Assembly (NCBI RefSeq): GCF_030272615.1
Contig: NC_081407.1
Span: 100,485,897 to 100,549,896 of the forward strand
Length of the DNA stretch: 64,000 nt
Reading direction: 5' to 3'
From: Cryptomeria japonica
Lineage: Eukaryota; Streptophyta; Pinopsida; Cupressales; Cupressaceae
The translations under genes were made by a program, and so were the position numbers. The notes below the pieces were generated by a model that ran no database searches, was not told where the DNA came from, and saw only the letters and a list, made by a program, of their open reading frames with translations. Positions 35,757-46,989 of the stretch are shown here, one piece after another (the first letter of the stretch is position 1; every line of letters begins with the position of its first letter).

Positions 35757-36078
35757 TATTGCTAATGAATAGGAAAACAAGAGTGATGATGAAGGAAAAG
35801 AGTCTCAGTATTAGATGTTTTGGCATGTGTGAAGATGCAGGTTAGATAGAGAGCAAATGGGAGCAACCTAATCAGAGCATGGAGAAGAAGATTCAAGTGG
35901 AAAAAAGTAGCAATGAGGGGTACAAGAGACAAAACATGGATAAGAATTCAAGAGAAGGACAAATACAAACCTAAGGTGAAGATGAGAACACTACAAGGGT
36001 AAGATGGTGCATGTTTCTATGTTTTTTTTGCAAGCACACCATTTCCAAGAGACTTGGAAACTTTTGAGGCAGGGAGAA
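35757..36078 (+). other. X 3' non-coding region and polypurine tract
   Basis: Purine-rich on the plus strand. It ends GAGGCAGGGAGAA (36066-36078) directly before the LTR start TGGTGCAGG, as expected for the polypurine tract. Confidence 0.7.
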
Positions 36079-37699
36079 TGGTGCAGGAGCACCTCAAGGT
36101 CCAATGAGACCTCATTGATGAAATGATCATTTTGTGATGTAATAAGTGTTAATGAGTCCATTTGGTGTGGTTTTGAGTCATTTGAGTCATAGGTTTGGTC
36201 TAAGTTGAGTTTATGCAAAGGTTGACAAATGTTGTCAAGTATGTTCAAGATGATGTCAAGTATGCAAATGTTGTCAAATGAGAAAGTATGTGGGAAAATG
36301 ACCCCTAATGATGTAATGTTATCTATTTGAGTCTAATTAGGTGTGTTAGATCCTTATTTGATGTAAAAGGTGAAATATTGTTGAAAAGTTGTCACATTTG
36401 AAACCCAACAGTTACATTTGGTTTCAAAAGTTGGTTAAGTAGTTAGTATTGGTTGAGAGGATCTAAAAAGTTTTTAATGTCCATGTGAATGCCTGGAAAA
36501 GGGGGTTTTTGAAGGGAGGAGTGAAATACATGTAAGAACAAACTTCTAGTAATAAAGCATACACAGTATTACTATAGATTTGTGTGAAATCTGAACTTTA
36601 CCTTGATATTATTAGTTTGTACAAGACCATATTTGATTGGATTTGCATGGGTAGTGGCAGAGAAACATCTTAACACTCTTTTGCATTTATTTGGAGGTTT
36701 AAATAATTCTTTTTGTGCCTTTATAATTGGCTGTCCTATAGCAGCAGTGTGTTAACCGTTTTGTGAAGGGTTTTGACAATCAAAATGGAAATGTGACTCA
36801 TTCCACTTTATGTGGTTACTGTGTCTTGTGGAATGGGTCAGGAATAATGTATTATATATGTTTTTAACAATTCATGTGCAAGGAATAATGTGGAGATGAA
36901 GTGTTGATACCCTAGGGTAAGGGGTTGAGTGTGAATGCAATCATTGGTGGTGCCATGTATTGGACTGAGCAATTTCTTTAAACAAGGGTGGCATTTTATG
37001 TTAGATTGTGTTTATACATGCTGCATGGATGGTGTTGGATCCTTTGGTTGGGTTGAGAAATGATTGGAAGGGAGAGATTGATAAAGCCCTAGTTTGTAGG
37101 CTTCTAAGGGAGGGTTTTGTGTTTGAGTGGGTAGATGAGCGTGGCACCACATAAAAACTTGGAAATATATGGTTTGGGATAATGACGTAAGTCTGTTTGA
37201 AGGTTTGGAGTCAAGAGGTTAAGTTTTGAAGGTAGTTACTTTGTAAAAGTGCCCTAATTAGGCCTAGTTCAAAGGGTGACAAGGTACTGGTTTGGGTAAA
37301 TGACCCAAAGGAGTCATACCTATTTTTGGGATATGTTATAGAAATTGGAAAAGGGTATCTAAATATGTAATTTATTTATCAAGTGTTTTGGAGTTATTTT
37401 GAGTAAAAGTTAGATTACCCGCTGAACATGGCTACTAGGGATTGACCAATTTAGGGACTCGGGTAAGGGTTTGTGAGAGAACCAGTTGATAGGGTAAGTG
37501 AATCCTATTGGGAAAAGTGGAATATGGTATGTTGAGACCCTAGAAAGTGTTGGAACAAGTTGGTGAGGTTGAGAGATCTATTTGGGCACCTTGGTGAGGC
37601 CTAGTGAAGACAAGGTGAATCGAGAAGAGTTGAGTTTTGAAGAAGAAAGAATGATAAGTTTCAGTGTGATTGTGGGAGGGTCCATGATGATCTACATCA
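36079..37699 (+). repeat. 3' LTR of X (1621 bp), uninterrupted
   Basis: TGGTGCAGGAGCACC to CTACATCA, followed by TAAAG. Around 37417 it reads TTACCCGCTGAACATGG, the empty counterpart of the site where Y entered the 5' LTR. Confidence 0.92.
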
Positions 37700-37704
37700 T
37701 AAAG

Positions 37705-40230
37705 TCATATCATAACTCCATATACCTAAAACTAGCCATTCACATAAGCATACAACAAGAAGAACAAACATTATTTAAACAAAAGAAAGCACTCTCACAG
37801 GGGAGAATCCTCATGACTCAAGAGAATCAAAAACTCTTTAAGGTTGCCCTCAAATGAAGGAATCAAAAAATATCTCAGATCATCTTGTGAGCAAGGATAT
37901 GTTGGTCCTTGTGATTGACAAAGCTTTAGTTGAGTGTAAGAGAGCTAGACCCAGAAGACAAGCGAAAAATATTTTTCTGGTAAATCCTTGGTTTGATGAC
38001 AAGTAAAAGTTAGCACAAAGAAATCTATGAGAAGACGGGATGAAAAAGGAAAATAAAAAAGAGTACGAAAGATTGCTAAGGCATAAAAAGGAAAAATATG
38101 TGAATATAAGAAGGGTGGAACTGATTACTCTTGGAAAACAAAACTCCAAAAGGTTTTGGAAAGCATTGCAACAAAAGAGAAAACAAATAAAAAATAGTAT
38201 CACATGATGCCAATGGCTTGAATATGCAAAGTTGTTGTATGAGCGTGACCAAGATAAATAGGAACCTTTGGTAATCAACATCAATTCCGAACTCTTTAGC
38301 ACTGAAGATATCGACCAGGGCATAAGATGGCTTGCAGGAGGAAAGACACATGACATAGATGGGCTACAAGAAAAATACCTAAAGTGGGGCATTGATGCCT
38401 TTGCACCTCATATCAAATGCATCTTCAACAATGTAACTCAAAAGGGTTTCCCAAAAAATTAGACAACCAGCGTTGTGATCCCTCTTCACAAAAGTGGTGA
38501 TCGAAACAATCCATCGAATTACCGCACTATTATGATCAACCCACTTCTTGGGAAGTTGTTTGGAAGCATGATTGAACGTAGGATTAGAAGATGGGCAAAA
38601 AGTAGAGGGAAAAGAGCCAAGGGACAGGTGGGTTTTAGATCAAAACACTCTACTATAGACCATGGTTCTACACTTATGTTTTTGGTTGAAAAAAATTGAA
38701 ATACTCAAGGGGGTGAGGCTTTTTGTTGCTTTGTAGACTTTAGAAAAGCCTTTGATACAGTTCCACGAGATAAACTATGGCATAGGATGGAGGAATTGGG
38801 AGTTCCAAATGGGCTTAGGACTGTTGTCCATAGGCTTTATGAGCAGGTCAAGGCTAAAATCAGAACCTTAGAGGGAATGTTAGTGTGTTTTGGCAGTGAT
38901 ATTAGTATCAAACAAGGTTGCCCTCTTTCTCCAATATTATTTGGGTTATATATTGATAAGCTAGAAGAGTGACTAAACAATAATAGCAACAAAGGAGTCT
39001 AGTTGGCTAATTATGTAATAAAACTACTTCTATATGTGAATGATCTCATCTTAATATCTAAATCTACAAAGGGTTTGAGAGACCATTTGAAGATGCTTGA
39101 AGTATTTTGCCATGAAGTCGGGATGCAAGTGAATAATAGCAAGATCGAAGTTATGATATTCTCTTTGAGAAGAAATAAAAAAGATACCCAACGATTTTGT
39201 TTTTGAAGGCAACCTACTAGAAGTAGTGAATGAGTACAAATATCTTGGACTTGATTTTCACAACAAGCTTCATTGGGAAACTTGTGGAGCAAAAAGAATT
39301 CAAGGTGGATGGAAGGCATTGTACTCATTGCAAAATAGATGTAGAAATTCTAAAATTTGGAATTGGAAAAGCAAGAGAATGCTTTTTGGTTTGCTGGTCA
39401 CTCCAGTGATTCTGTATGGATGTGAAATTTGGGGCAGCAGTATGTCAGATCAGAATGGGGACAATTGGAAAGAATCCAAAAACATCTAATCATAAGTACT
39501 TTCAGAATTAAAATTTTTGTTTCATATGAGGTTCTTTTGGCTGAAACCAGTACCTATCCCCTGGAAGCTTTAGCGATGGTTTGTTTAGTAAACTATCTAA
39601 AGAAGATTCAAAATATGGAAAATCATCATTGGCCTAAGCTGATTATGGGGGAAAGGCTAGATAGAAGGAATAACATATGGATGAAACAAAATGACAATTG
39701 GATGAACAAATGGGACATTAGTATACTAGAATGCCCAAACACCAATGAAGAAATAAAAAAAATTGTGAAGGAAAAGTTCAGGAGCAGTTTATGGACAAAA
39801 CAAGATGGACGAAAAAAAACCTATTATATCACAGAATTCAAACCCGCAGGAGATCATGAAGAAAAAGCCTACATAGGAGAAAATATTAAATGGAAAGCAA
39901 AAATGTTAATGGCTTGATTAAGAACCAGCTCTCATCACTTGAGGTGTGAAACATGTAGATGGATGATGCCTAAAGAAGAGTGGGAAAAAAGGATATGATT
40001 ATTTTGCAACACATGAACAATAGAGACGGAGCAACATTTTATTCTGGAATGCCCGACTTATAGTAATATCCGGGTCAGTTATGTAGACATTTTGAAAATA
40101 GACAATTTAAACACTTTGTTTGAAGAAACAAAACTTGAAAAAATAATGACTTTGTTGATAAAAATTCACTGCAGAAGAGAGTAGTTCTTGAAAAGAGGTT
40201 ACAGATAGATTAGGATCGTGGTGCCCTGAC
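37705..40230 (+). pseudogene. LINE V, 3' piece: RT and C-terminal zinc region
   Basis: Broken frames on the plus strand give a non-LTR reverse transcriptase: VIPLHKSGDRNNPSNYRTIM near 38478, GQVGFRSKHSTIDHGS near 38625, FVDFRKAFDTVPRDKLW near 38735, and KQGCPLSPILFGLYIDKLEE near 38915. The catalytic box reads LLYVNDLIL near 39030, where YADD is expected, so the first Asp is Asn. Beyond RT come EYKYLGLDFHNKL and TPVILYGCEIWGSSM. A cysteine motif (LRCETCRWM...LFCNT...EQHFILECP) lies near 39940-40060. Several in-frame stops and shifts make it inactive. Upstream, 37870-38200 encodes the basic linker (NPWFDDK...FWKALQQKRK). The 3' end is about 40330. Confidence 0.88.
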
Positions 40231-40330
40231 TTTGTGGGATGTGCGCTATCCATGGGTCCCATAGACTGATTTGGCCTAATGGATGTTATTAAAATCCTTC
40301 ATTCATTGATTCATTATGTAGCATACTAGT

Positions 40331-41281
40331 ATAAGAATTGGTACTGCGCCCAAAAATTTCTGAGTCAAGATAAGAACGCTTTAATCGTCAAACACTTAAA
40401 ATTGAAACAATTTAAAATGTGAATTCAATTATTGGTATTTTCTGTCACTAACTTCTTTGCAGATAACAAGTGAAAATATAACATCTTACATTGTAGTCCA
40501 GTACAAAGAAGATGTGATGCATATACATACTTTAAACATCCTTCAATTACTTCTCCAAATTTTCCGCAGTTCAATAGACCGAACATTATTTTATTCTCTA
40601 AATTTTCATCACTCCGAAGGCCATCAGTTAAAATGTTCGATTGCACCTTTCACTTGGATAGACTGATAATTTTTGTAGTCTTCAAAGTGTGGAAAATATC
40701 AAGAATGATAATTTTTGAAGTCTTCGTCAATGGGCGGAAAAGTCGGGGAATAATAATGTTCAAAAGTATGGAAAATTCAAAGAATAATCGAAAGATTATT
40801 TTCTAGTGTTCAATGTATTAGTCAATTTGAAATGGAAGAGTATTTGTAATGTAATGCTCTATAACATTTTTTTAATACTTTGTTTAATGGTTAAAGGTGG
40901 AGTGGGCTTCTTAGGCAAAATCTGAAAGATACAATTAGATTATGCTTGACCATTTGACTACAATTTCTGAAAGATGCAATTAGATTAGGTATGCTTGACC
41001 ATAATAATAGTAATAGTAATAGTAATAATAATAATTATTCTTCAACTTATAATAAGATCTCCATTCTTTGAGTCAAGAGAATTCTAGATAAATTAGGTTA
41101 TATTCACATGTCTTATGTAATTCAATTAAAAAGAAAAAGTATGTAATTCAATTAAAAAGAAAAAGTAATTATGCATATAAAAATTAATATATTTGCAATT
41201 CATTTAATTTATCATATTTAAATTTTATTTAAATTATATTTTAGAATATTTAAATTTTTTCTTACATATTAATAAATTTTT
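40331..41281. other. Spacer with microsatellite and 28-bp duplication
   Basis: No gene supported. It holds an AAT/AGT trinucleotide tract (about 41000-41035) and a tandem duplication of ATGTAATTCAATTAAAAAGAAAAAGT (about 41114-41166). AT-rich sequence follows. Confidence 0.55.
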
Positions 41282-41800
41282 TGGTGGTGTAGATGGTTCC
41301 TTATTATGTTGTTACTGGCATGGCTATTGCTTTGGTTTATTGTATGGATTGGTTTCACCCTGTTTCCTGAAGGTTGTCTCCATCTTCCTTTACTTCTTAT
41401 ATGGATAGGCCTATGTATGCTAACCATTCTCATGTTGTCAGGTTTACTTTTCCTTGGTTCCCTTTTGGCTATGTTTTTTGTTCTCTGCATGACCTTGGAC
41501 TCATGTGGTGCATAAGTAGATTGATGTTTTGGTGCTAGCACTGTTCTTGTTTAAAATATGGTGGTTGCATTTTTGGGATGATATCTTCTCCACTGGATCA
41601 CTAGTTCATACAAGCTTTTTAAAGCTTCCTTTATATCTAATGTAATTGATAATGTAATCAGGGTATTTTGGGTTGCCTATGGGCTATTGTAATGGGTAGA
41701 TAGGCTTATGTTTTTGAGCAATACTGAAGGGTTTTCTTATTGGTTCTTTCCCCTCAATGCTCATTGAACCAGACACCATGTAAAAAATAAAAAAATTTAA
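41282..41800 (+). repeat. LINE 3'-end fragment
   Basis: The segment GGGTTTTCTTATTGGTTCTTTCCCCTCAATGCTCATTGAACCAG matches the tail after LINE W (about 19935-19990) base for base at most positions; it is described here in parts only. A TGTAAAAAATAAAAAAATTT tail follows, then AT-rich DNA. The preceding T/G-rich open stretch (41306-41515) has no recognisable motif. Confidence 0.55.
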
Positions 41801-44078
41801 TATAATTTTAGAGGGCCATCCACTTTTATCAAAAAAAAAAAGTTAGATAGGTTTGTCTTTCAAATAAGAAATTTTAAAGTTAGTTTAATTTATAGATACG
41901 AAGTCTGAGATGTTAATATATTTGATTATATAAGTTTATTTTTTACCTAAGGAATTTTACATATAAGAAATTTAATAAAGTAGGTGAAATATGATTGTTA
42001 TTCAAATAAGAAATGTGATCATTCTGAAATATAAGAAATTTAATATAATTTATGAAATATATAAGAAATTTGATAGTTGTTGTATATGACTTTTCATATA
42101 TTTTTATTTTGAATGAAAATAAAATTTTTTATTTGTGTTTAATTTTTGAAGAAATATAAAAAATTAAGTACTATTTTGAAATTTTTATTCATTTAGTATT
42201 TATAATATCCAGGTACAACTAGCTTTCTTTTCCTATCAATAGTTTGTGGACAAGGGGTTTACTTCCATAAAATAAATCAAAATTAACAAATAAATCTCCA
42301 TCAACCCTTGAATAAGAGCTATATAGATAAACTCATTTCTTCAAGGTTGCTCCCTTTCATTAATGATCTTAGTGTTATTTGATACTTAATCTTTGTAAGA
42401 GGAGATTCAATCCTCTCTGATTTTATCCATTCCTAATCATTTTGGTGAATTCTTATGGAAAGTTGTAAAGATTTTCCTTTTGAGTTTCCCTCATTGCCTT
42501 CACCATCAACGATCCCTAGAGTCTTTTGAATCAATAGTGACACCTTTGAATCTAGTAGATTTTCTCTTACACACCTTACAACTATAATAGAATCTGCCAT
42601 AACTAACAACACTTACAAATATAAGAGAATCCATCATAATTGACTATCAATAGCCAATTCTCTTACAACTTATCATTACCCAATTTGGGTGCCCACCTTC
42701 TCTATGCAAAGATGTCTCTTTAAACTTCTCCAACCTATTAGAGAAACTGATTCATGTGTGTCATAACTTATCATATAAATTTGTCATTCATCATTAGTTG
42801 TCATAATCCCCTCACGTTCCAAGAAAGAATGTTCATTCATTTTTTAGGTGTACTAAAGTGAGAATCTAGTGTCTTTATAGCACCATACTCAACTAGTGAC
42901 TCTTCATTCAATTTCATTTTTTCTCAATCCTTTTTCATCTTGACCTTGAAAATTTTGTTGTTTCCCCCTTCCTTAATATTCTATTATTGCAATCCTAAAT
43001 GAGGTAGAGCCATCTTTTTGTTATCATCTTTTTAGCCTAAAAAGGTGGAAATGTGAAAAGATATCTCTTAACCCTTAAAAGGGTGTCCAAAATTAGAGTG
43101 GTTTAATTTTTCCTTTATGATCTTTCTTCTTGTGTATTAGGTTTGACATCAGGCAAGGAATGACATAACATAAAAGGAATTTAATGTAAAATCAAGCTTA
43201 GAGTATATTCAATCGACACAAATATTTTGACTATTATAAATCAAACTAGAGTATACCTTGAAACTATGTCACACCATCTTGATAATAAGAAAATGCAAGC
43301 TATAAGAGGTACACAAAATTGAGTCAATGACTGAATCTTTTAAGTGTTGTATGAGATAATGATTGTAGAAACACCCCACATTTGTTAGGATAAGGTGATA
43401 TTAACCTTGCAATACCAAGTCATTCATATGTTTCCATGTTCCTTGGAAAGTGTTCCCTAAGACATGTGAGTACTTCATATCCAACTATTTTTAATTGCAT
43501 TTTCAAGAGGTGAACATGAAGAGGTGATAAATAAAAATAAAAATGGATAAAATGCACTCTTTTCCATGTCTATATTGAGACATTAAAAGTCATAAAAAAT
43601 AAGACCAAGTTTGGGAGGAGAAGAGGTGTCCATTTGGGGATCAAAATAGTCACCACAAACTATGAACCACTCAAAATGTGTAAAGACTAAGTGGCTTTGG
43701 GTTTAAAATTGATGAGGAGTCACTTGAAGAGTTATTTATTGTTTTATAATGTCTATCGGCTATTAAATCTCTTAGGCATGGGTTTTTCCAAGTGGTTTTG
43801 GCTCCTTGTTTGAGAAGATAATAGTGGTATTTCCTCTCCCATTTGGCTATAAATTGGAGCCAACACATAGTTGTTTAATTATCAATTGATCATATTTTCC
43901 AAGTAGCTCCAGGATCATTTGGAGAAGTGTAATGAAATGTATTATTGTGGTTTTTTCTCTTTTGAAGAATAATGATATACTTTCCCTTGTTCTCTAGTTG
44001 ATTTTTTTACTAAAAGGGTTTCTCCATATAAATTTGGTGTCTTTTTTGGTATGGTTCATTTTATATTTATGTTGAACA
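41801..44078. other. AT-rich spacer with dispersed repeat
   Basis: No gene supported. The phrase ATAAGAAATTT recurs several times between 41860 and 42070. The dispersed repeat copy 2 lies at 43040-43330. Confidence 0.5.
43040..43330 (+). repeat. Dispersed repeat, copy 2
   Basis: Partner of 21660-21950, same orientation. It shares GAGTGGTTTA, CCTTTATGATCTTTCTTCTT, ACTAGAGTATACCTTGA and CATCTTGATAATAAG. Confidence 0.75.
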
Positions 44079-45440
44079 TGTTACACACAACCCAAGAATG
44101 AGAGAGGGGTGAATCAGTATTGATCAATCACCTTAAAATTTATTCCACAAATTAATGTCAACCTATCCTTAATCTTATCAGCAGAAATTGAAAGATAAAA
44201 TAGTGAACACAATGCACAAAGCAACACTAGATTTATGTGGAAAATATAGACAGGGAAAAAAAACAACGAGATTCAAATCAAAATATATGAATAAGATTAC
44301 AATATTATTTTATGTCCAGTTCTCCCTAAAGGACTTGTAGGCTGAGGTGCACTACCCCAAGGAAAGATACAAGGGACTTGTATGTTGAGACTCACTGTAT
44401 TAGGGAAAGATACAAAAGCTAGCTTAGAAGATCCACTATCTCCAAGAAAGGTACATGAACATATGAATCAACATGAATAATCCTTCAACATATTGCCTCC
44501 AACAATCTCCAAATATGAAGCTACCTTTAAACATCTATTCCAAGAAACCAACTTCAAAACAATCGTCACTTACTTTTATTGCCTCAACTTTGCATCACAT
44601 ACTCTAAAAAATGATATGATCATGTAAGGATATTCACACACATTCTTATCCATACACACATACATTTCCTATACTAATTTGATATTTTATATATACCATC
44701 TTCTTCATCATAAACCTCAATTATGTTGGCCAGAACAAGGGAAAAGCATAGGTCCTTTTAAGTTTGATAAATTCTATGGATTTATCATGTAGCATTATTT
44801 CCTAATCACTAATAGCCTTCCTCCCCTCATCAAGTAGCTTCTTTAGATATGAGATATTCTCTTCTTCTTTCTTGCACTTATTTTTTCTTTCATGCAAATC
44901 TACTAGAGCATGCCTTAATTCTCCATCCATGTCTACCAAAACATCAATGTCCCATTCTTGTTGTTCAATATCATCTAAATTTGTTTTAGAAAACATAGTG
45001 TTCAAAACCTGGATCTACCTATATGATAATCAGATTACAATGATTAAGCCAAAGGCCAAAGAGCTCACTGCCTTTGATATGACTTGTGGAGCTAAGGAAC
45101 ACAACTTTAGTGAAAGATACAAAAGAAACTTACAAACATTGAAGATCACCTCTTTAGGGAAATATGCAATACATCTAATAAAAAGATATCAATAGAGTTG
45201 AAGTGTAAAGAACCACATCCATTGAAATGTTGATCATAGTTCCCAATTCAAAAATATCAGAAACTATCTTCATCATTGTTCTAAAACTTTCAAACCACTC
45301 CACTTTTTCACATTCACTTTGCATAGTATTCACAACTATCATACATGTCATCACAATTATTTCATCCTTTATCAACCAATTGCAACCACAAAGAAATCAA
45401 TCAGATTGGCCTAATTAGATGTAACATGTAAAAATAAAAC
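44079..45440 (-). mobile_element. Copia-like element C, 3' fragment
   Basis: On the minus strand a short LTR (about 44079-44504, 426 bp) runs from TGTTGGAGG to ...TGTGTAACA, preceded by AGATTG as in A and B (plus strand CCAACAATCTCC). Its end has GAGAGAGGGGTGAATCAGT, matching the G-rich motif in the LTR ends of A and B. Upstream is a short Glu/Lys-rich coiled-coil frame (44802-45005, HERKNKCKKEEENISYLKKL) and another broken frame to 45375. No 5' LTR or primer site is found before the telomere-like array starts at 45480. It is probably truncated. Confidence 0.5.
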
Positions 45441-45479
45441 AATGTCAAAAATAAACTCCAATGTAATGTGGAAGGTAAA

Positions 45480-45668
45480 ATGAGACATGTTAGAATCCTA
45501 AACCTAACTGTAACCCCAACCATGATGTAAACCATAACTATAACTATAATTATAACCATAATCATACACCCTAACCCCAATAATAATCCCAACCCTAATG
45601 ATAATCCTAATCCTAGCTTAATCTTAACCCTAATCCCTAACCTTAATAATAAACCTTAGTCCTAACCA
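45480..45668. repeat. Telomere-like array, left piece
   Basis: Degenerate CCCTAA-type units (AACCCTAATCCTAACC, AACCATGATGTAAACC) continue the array found right of element B. They stop at AACCA, the left flank of B. Confidence 0.85.
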
Positions 45669-46769
45669 TGATAGAATTATAAAGCACTGAGATGGGTTGG
45701 GGGGGGGGGGTGAACCAGTGACACAAAAATAAGTACTACTTTAAACACTAACCAGTAGATATACTTAACAAGTTTGCTCAACACTATGCATGCAATCCAA
45801 AATGATATTAAAGCATCCACACAAAATAAAACATACACCATAACACAAGTGTTTATACGTGGAAAACCCAAATGGGAAAAACCACGGTGAGATGAGAATC
45901 ACAAGTTAACTATCTATAGTAATAGATAACTGACCAGTAAAGGTCTACAAAAGTGCTCTACTAGGAGCGAATCCTCTTAAAGATTCCAAAGCTCTATAAG
46001 GAGCTATACGTTGTTAAAGGTAGTACCCTATTAAGAGTAACTTTGTTAGAGAATTTCTGAATCCAAACTAATGGATCACCTTGTTAAAGGATTTGTACAT
46101 TGAAGCTTATTAAAGCTTACCCGATTAGGGGATTTGACTATTGTAGTGATTAGAAAGCAACAGGTGGTGTGATCTAGAAGTAGCACAACTTTCTTGAATA
46201 GTTCCTCTTCTGCGCACTCAAAACTACGTAACCAACATACTCTGCAACTTAACACTTCTATCTTCACATAAAGTCATCACATATTATCTCTCATCATGTA
46301 TATAAAATAGTTCATCATAATATCATTATATAGACATTTAGATTTCATGTCAGCCTTAGAAATTATATTACAATTTCCTAGGTGCAGTGTATTTGGACAA
46401 TCAAACATAACTCATCACAAATTACTGCCAAAACTTGTTGGTTAGGATAACTCATCACAACCGGTGATAACTCATCACACAATCAATGAATATCGGTTGG
46501 AGTTAACCACTGTCAACATGTAAACCGATTGTCCTTCATTCCTTCTTAGATAATCTCCGTTGGATCTTCAAGTTGGTGTCGGATCACTCATGTATATACC
46601 AGTTGTCACCATGTACCGGTTTGAGACCATCATAAGCTTTCAATACTGGTTACGATGCAAGTAATATTTAGAAGTAATACCAATAGACAATGTGAACATA
46701 TGTGTGTGTGTACATGTTCCATCAATGAAAACATATAAGTCATTCATTACAATCATCATCAAGCCAACA
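45669..46769 (-). repeat. 3' LTR of B (1101 bp)
   Basis: On the plus strand it runs TGATAGAATTATAAAGC... to ...AAGCCAACA. It contains a G12 run at 45699-45710 and, near its other end, ATCACAACCGG and GATAACTCATCACA repeats. Confidence 0.9.
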
Positions 46770-46781
46770 ATCTCCCCCTTT
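46770..46781 (-). other. Polypurine tract of B
   Basis: The minus strand reads AAAGGGGGAGAT just before TGTTGGCTTG, the classic plant copia arrangement. Confidence 0.85.
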
Positions 46782-46989
46782 GGCATTGATGGCAACACTT
46801 AGAAAAAATTTACAGTTATACAACTAACTGTGCTGAAAAAAAAATATACCGCACATATCACAATACATGTTCCCCCTTAACAATACATACATAATTTTCA
46901 CAACACATACATATTTATACTCCCCCTTTGACAATAATGCCAAATTGAAAAGAAAAATACACACAAACACACACACACACACACATATA

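Larger units (their letters stand above)
23479..37699 (+). mobile_element. LTR element X, carrying nested elements
   Basis: Both LTRs are present: 5' LTR 23479-24821 plus 32650-32926, and 3' LTR 36079-37699. They total about 1620 and 1621 bp and are bounded by TGGTGCAG and CTACATCA. Perfect 5-bp target duplications TAAAG flank the element (23474-23478 and 37700-37704). It has a tRNA-Met-like primer site, a gypsy-type protease fragment and a purine-rich tract before the 3' LTR. RT, RNase H and integrase are absent. Element Y lies inside the 5' LTR and a Y-family solo LTR lies in the body. X itself sits inside the endonuclease of LINE V. Confidence 0.9.

Noticed and set aside
35171-35780. Minus-strand ORFs of 81-146 codons inside X
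   Set aside because: Shadows of the purine-rich plus-strand frame; Ser/Leu/His-rich composition follows from that.
37582-37857. 91-codon ORF spanning the X 3' LTR end
   Set aside because: It crosses the LTR and target-duplication boundary, so it is a chance fusion; its last part belongs to LINE V.
41269-41541. 90-codon minus-strand ORF
   Set aside because: Overlaps a LINE 3'-end fragment; no motif.
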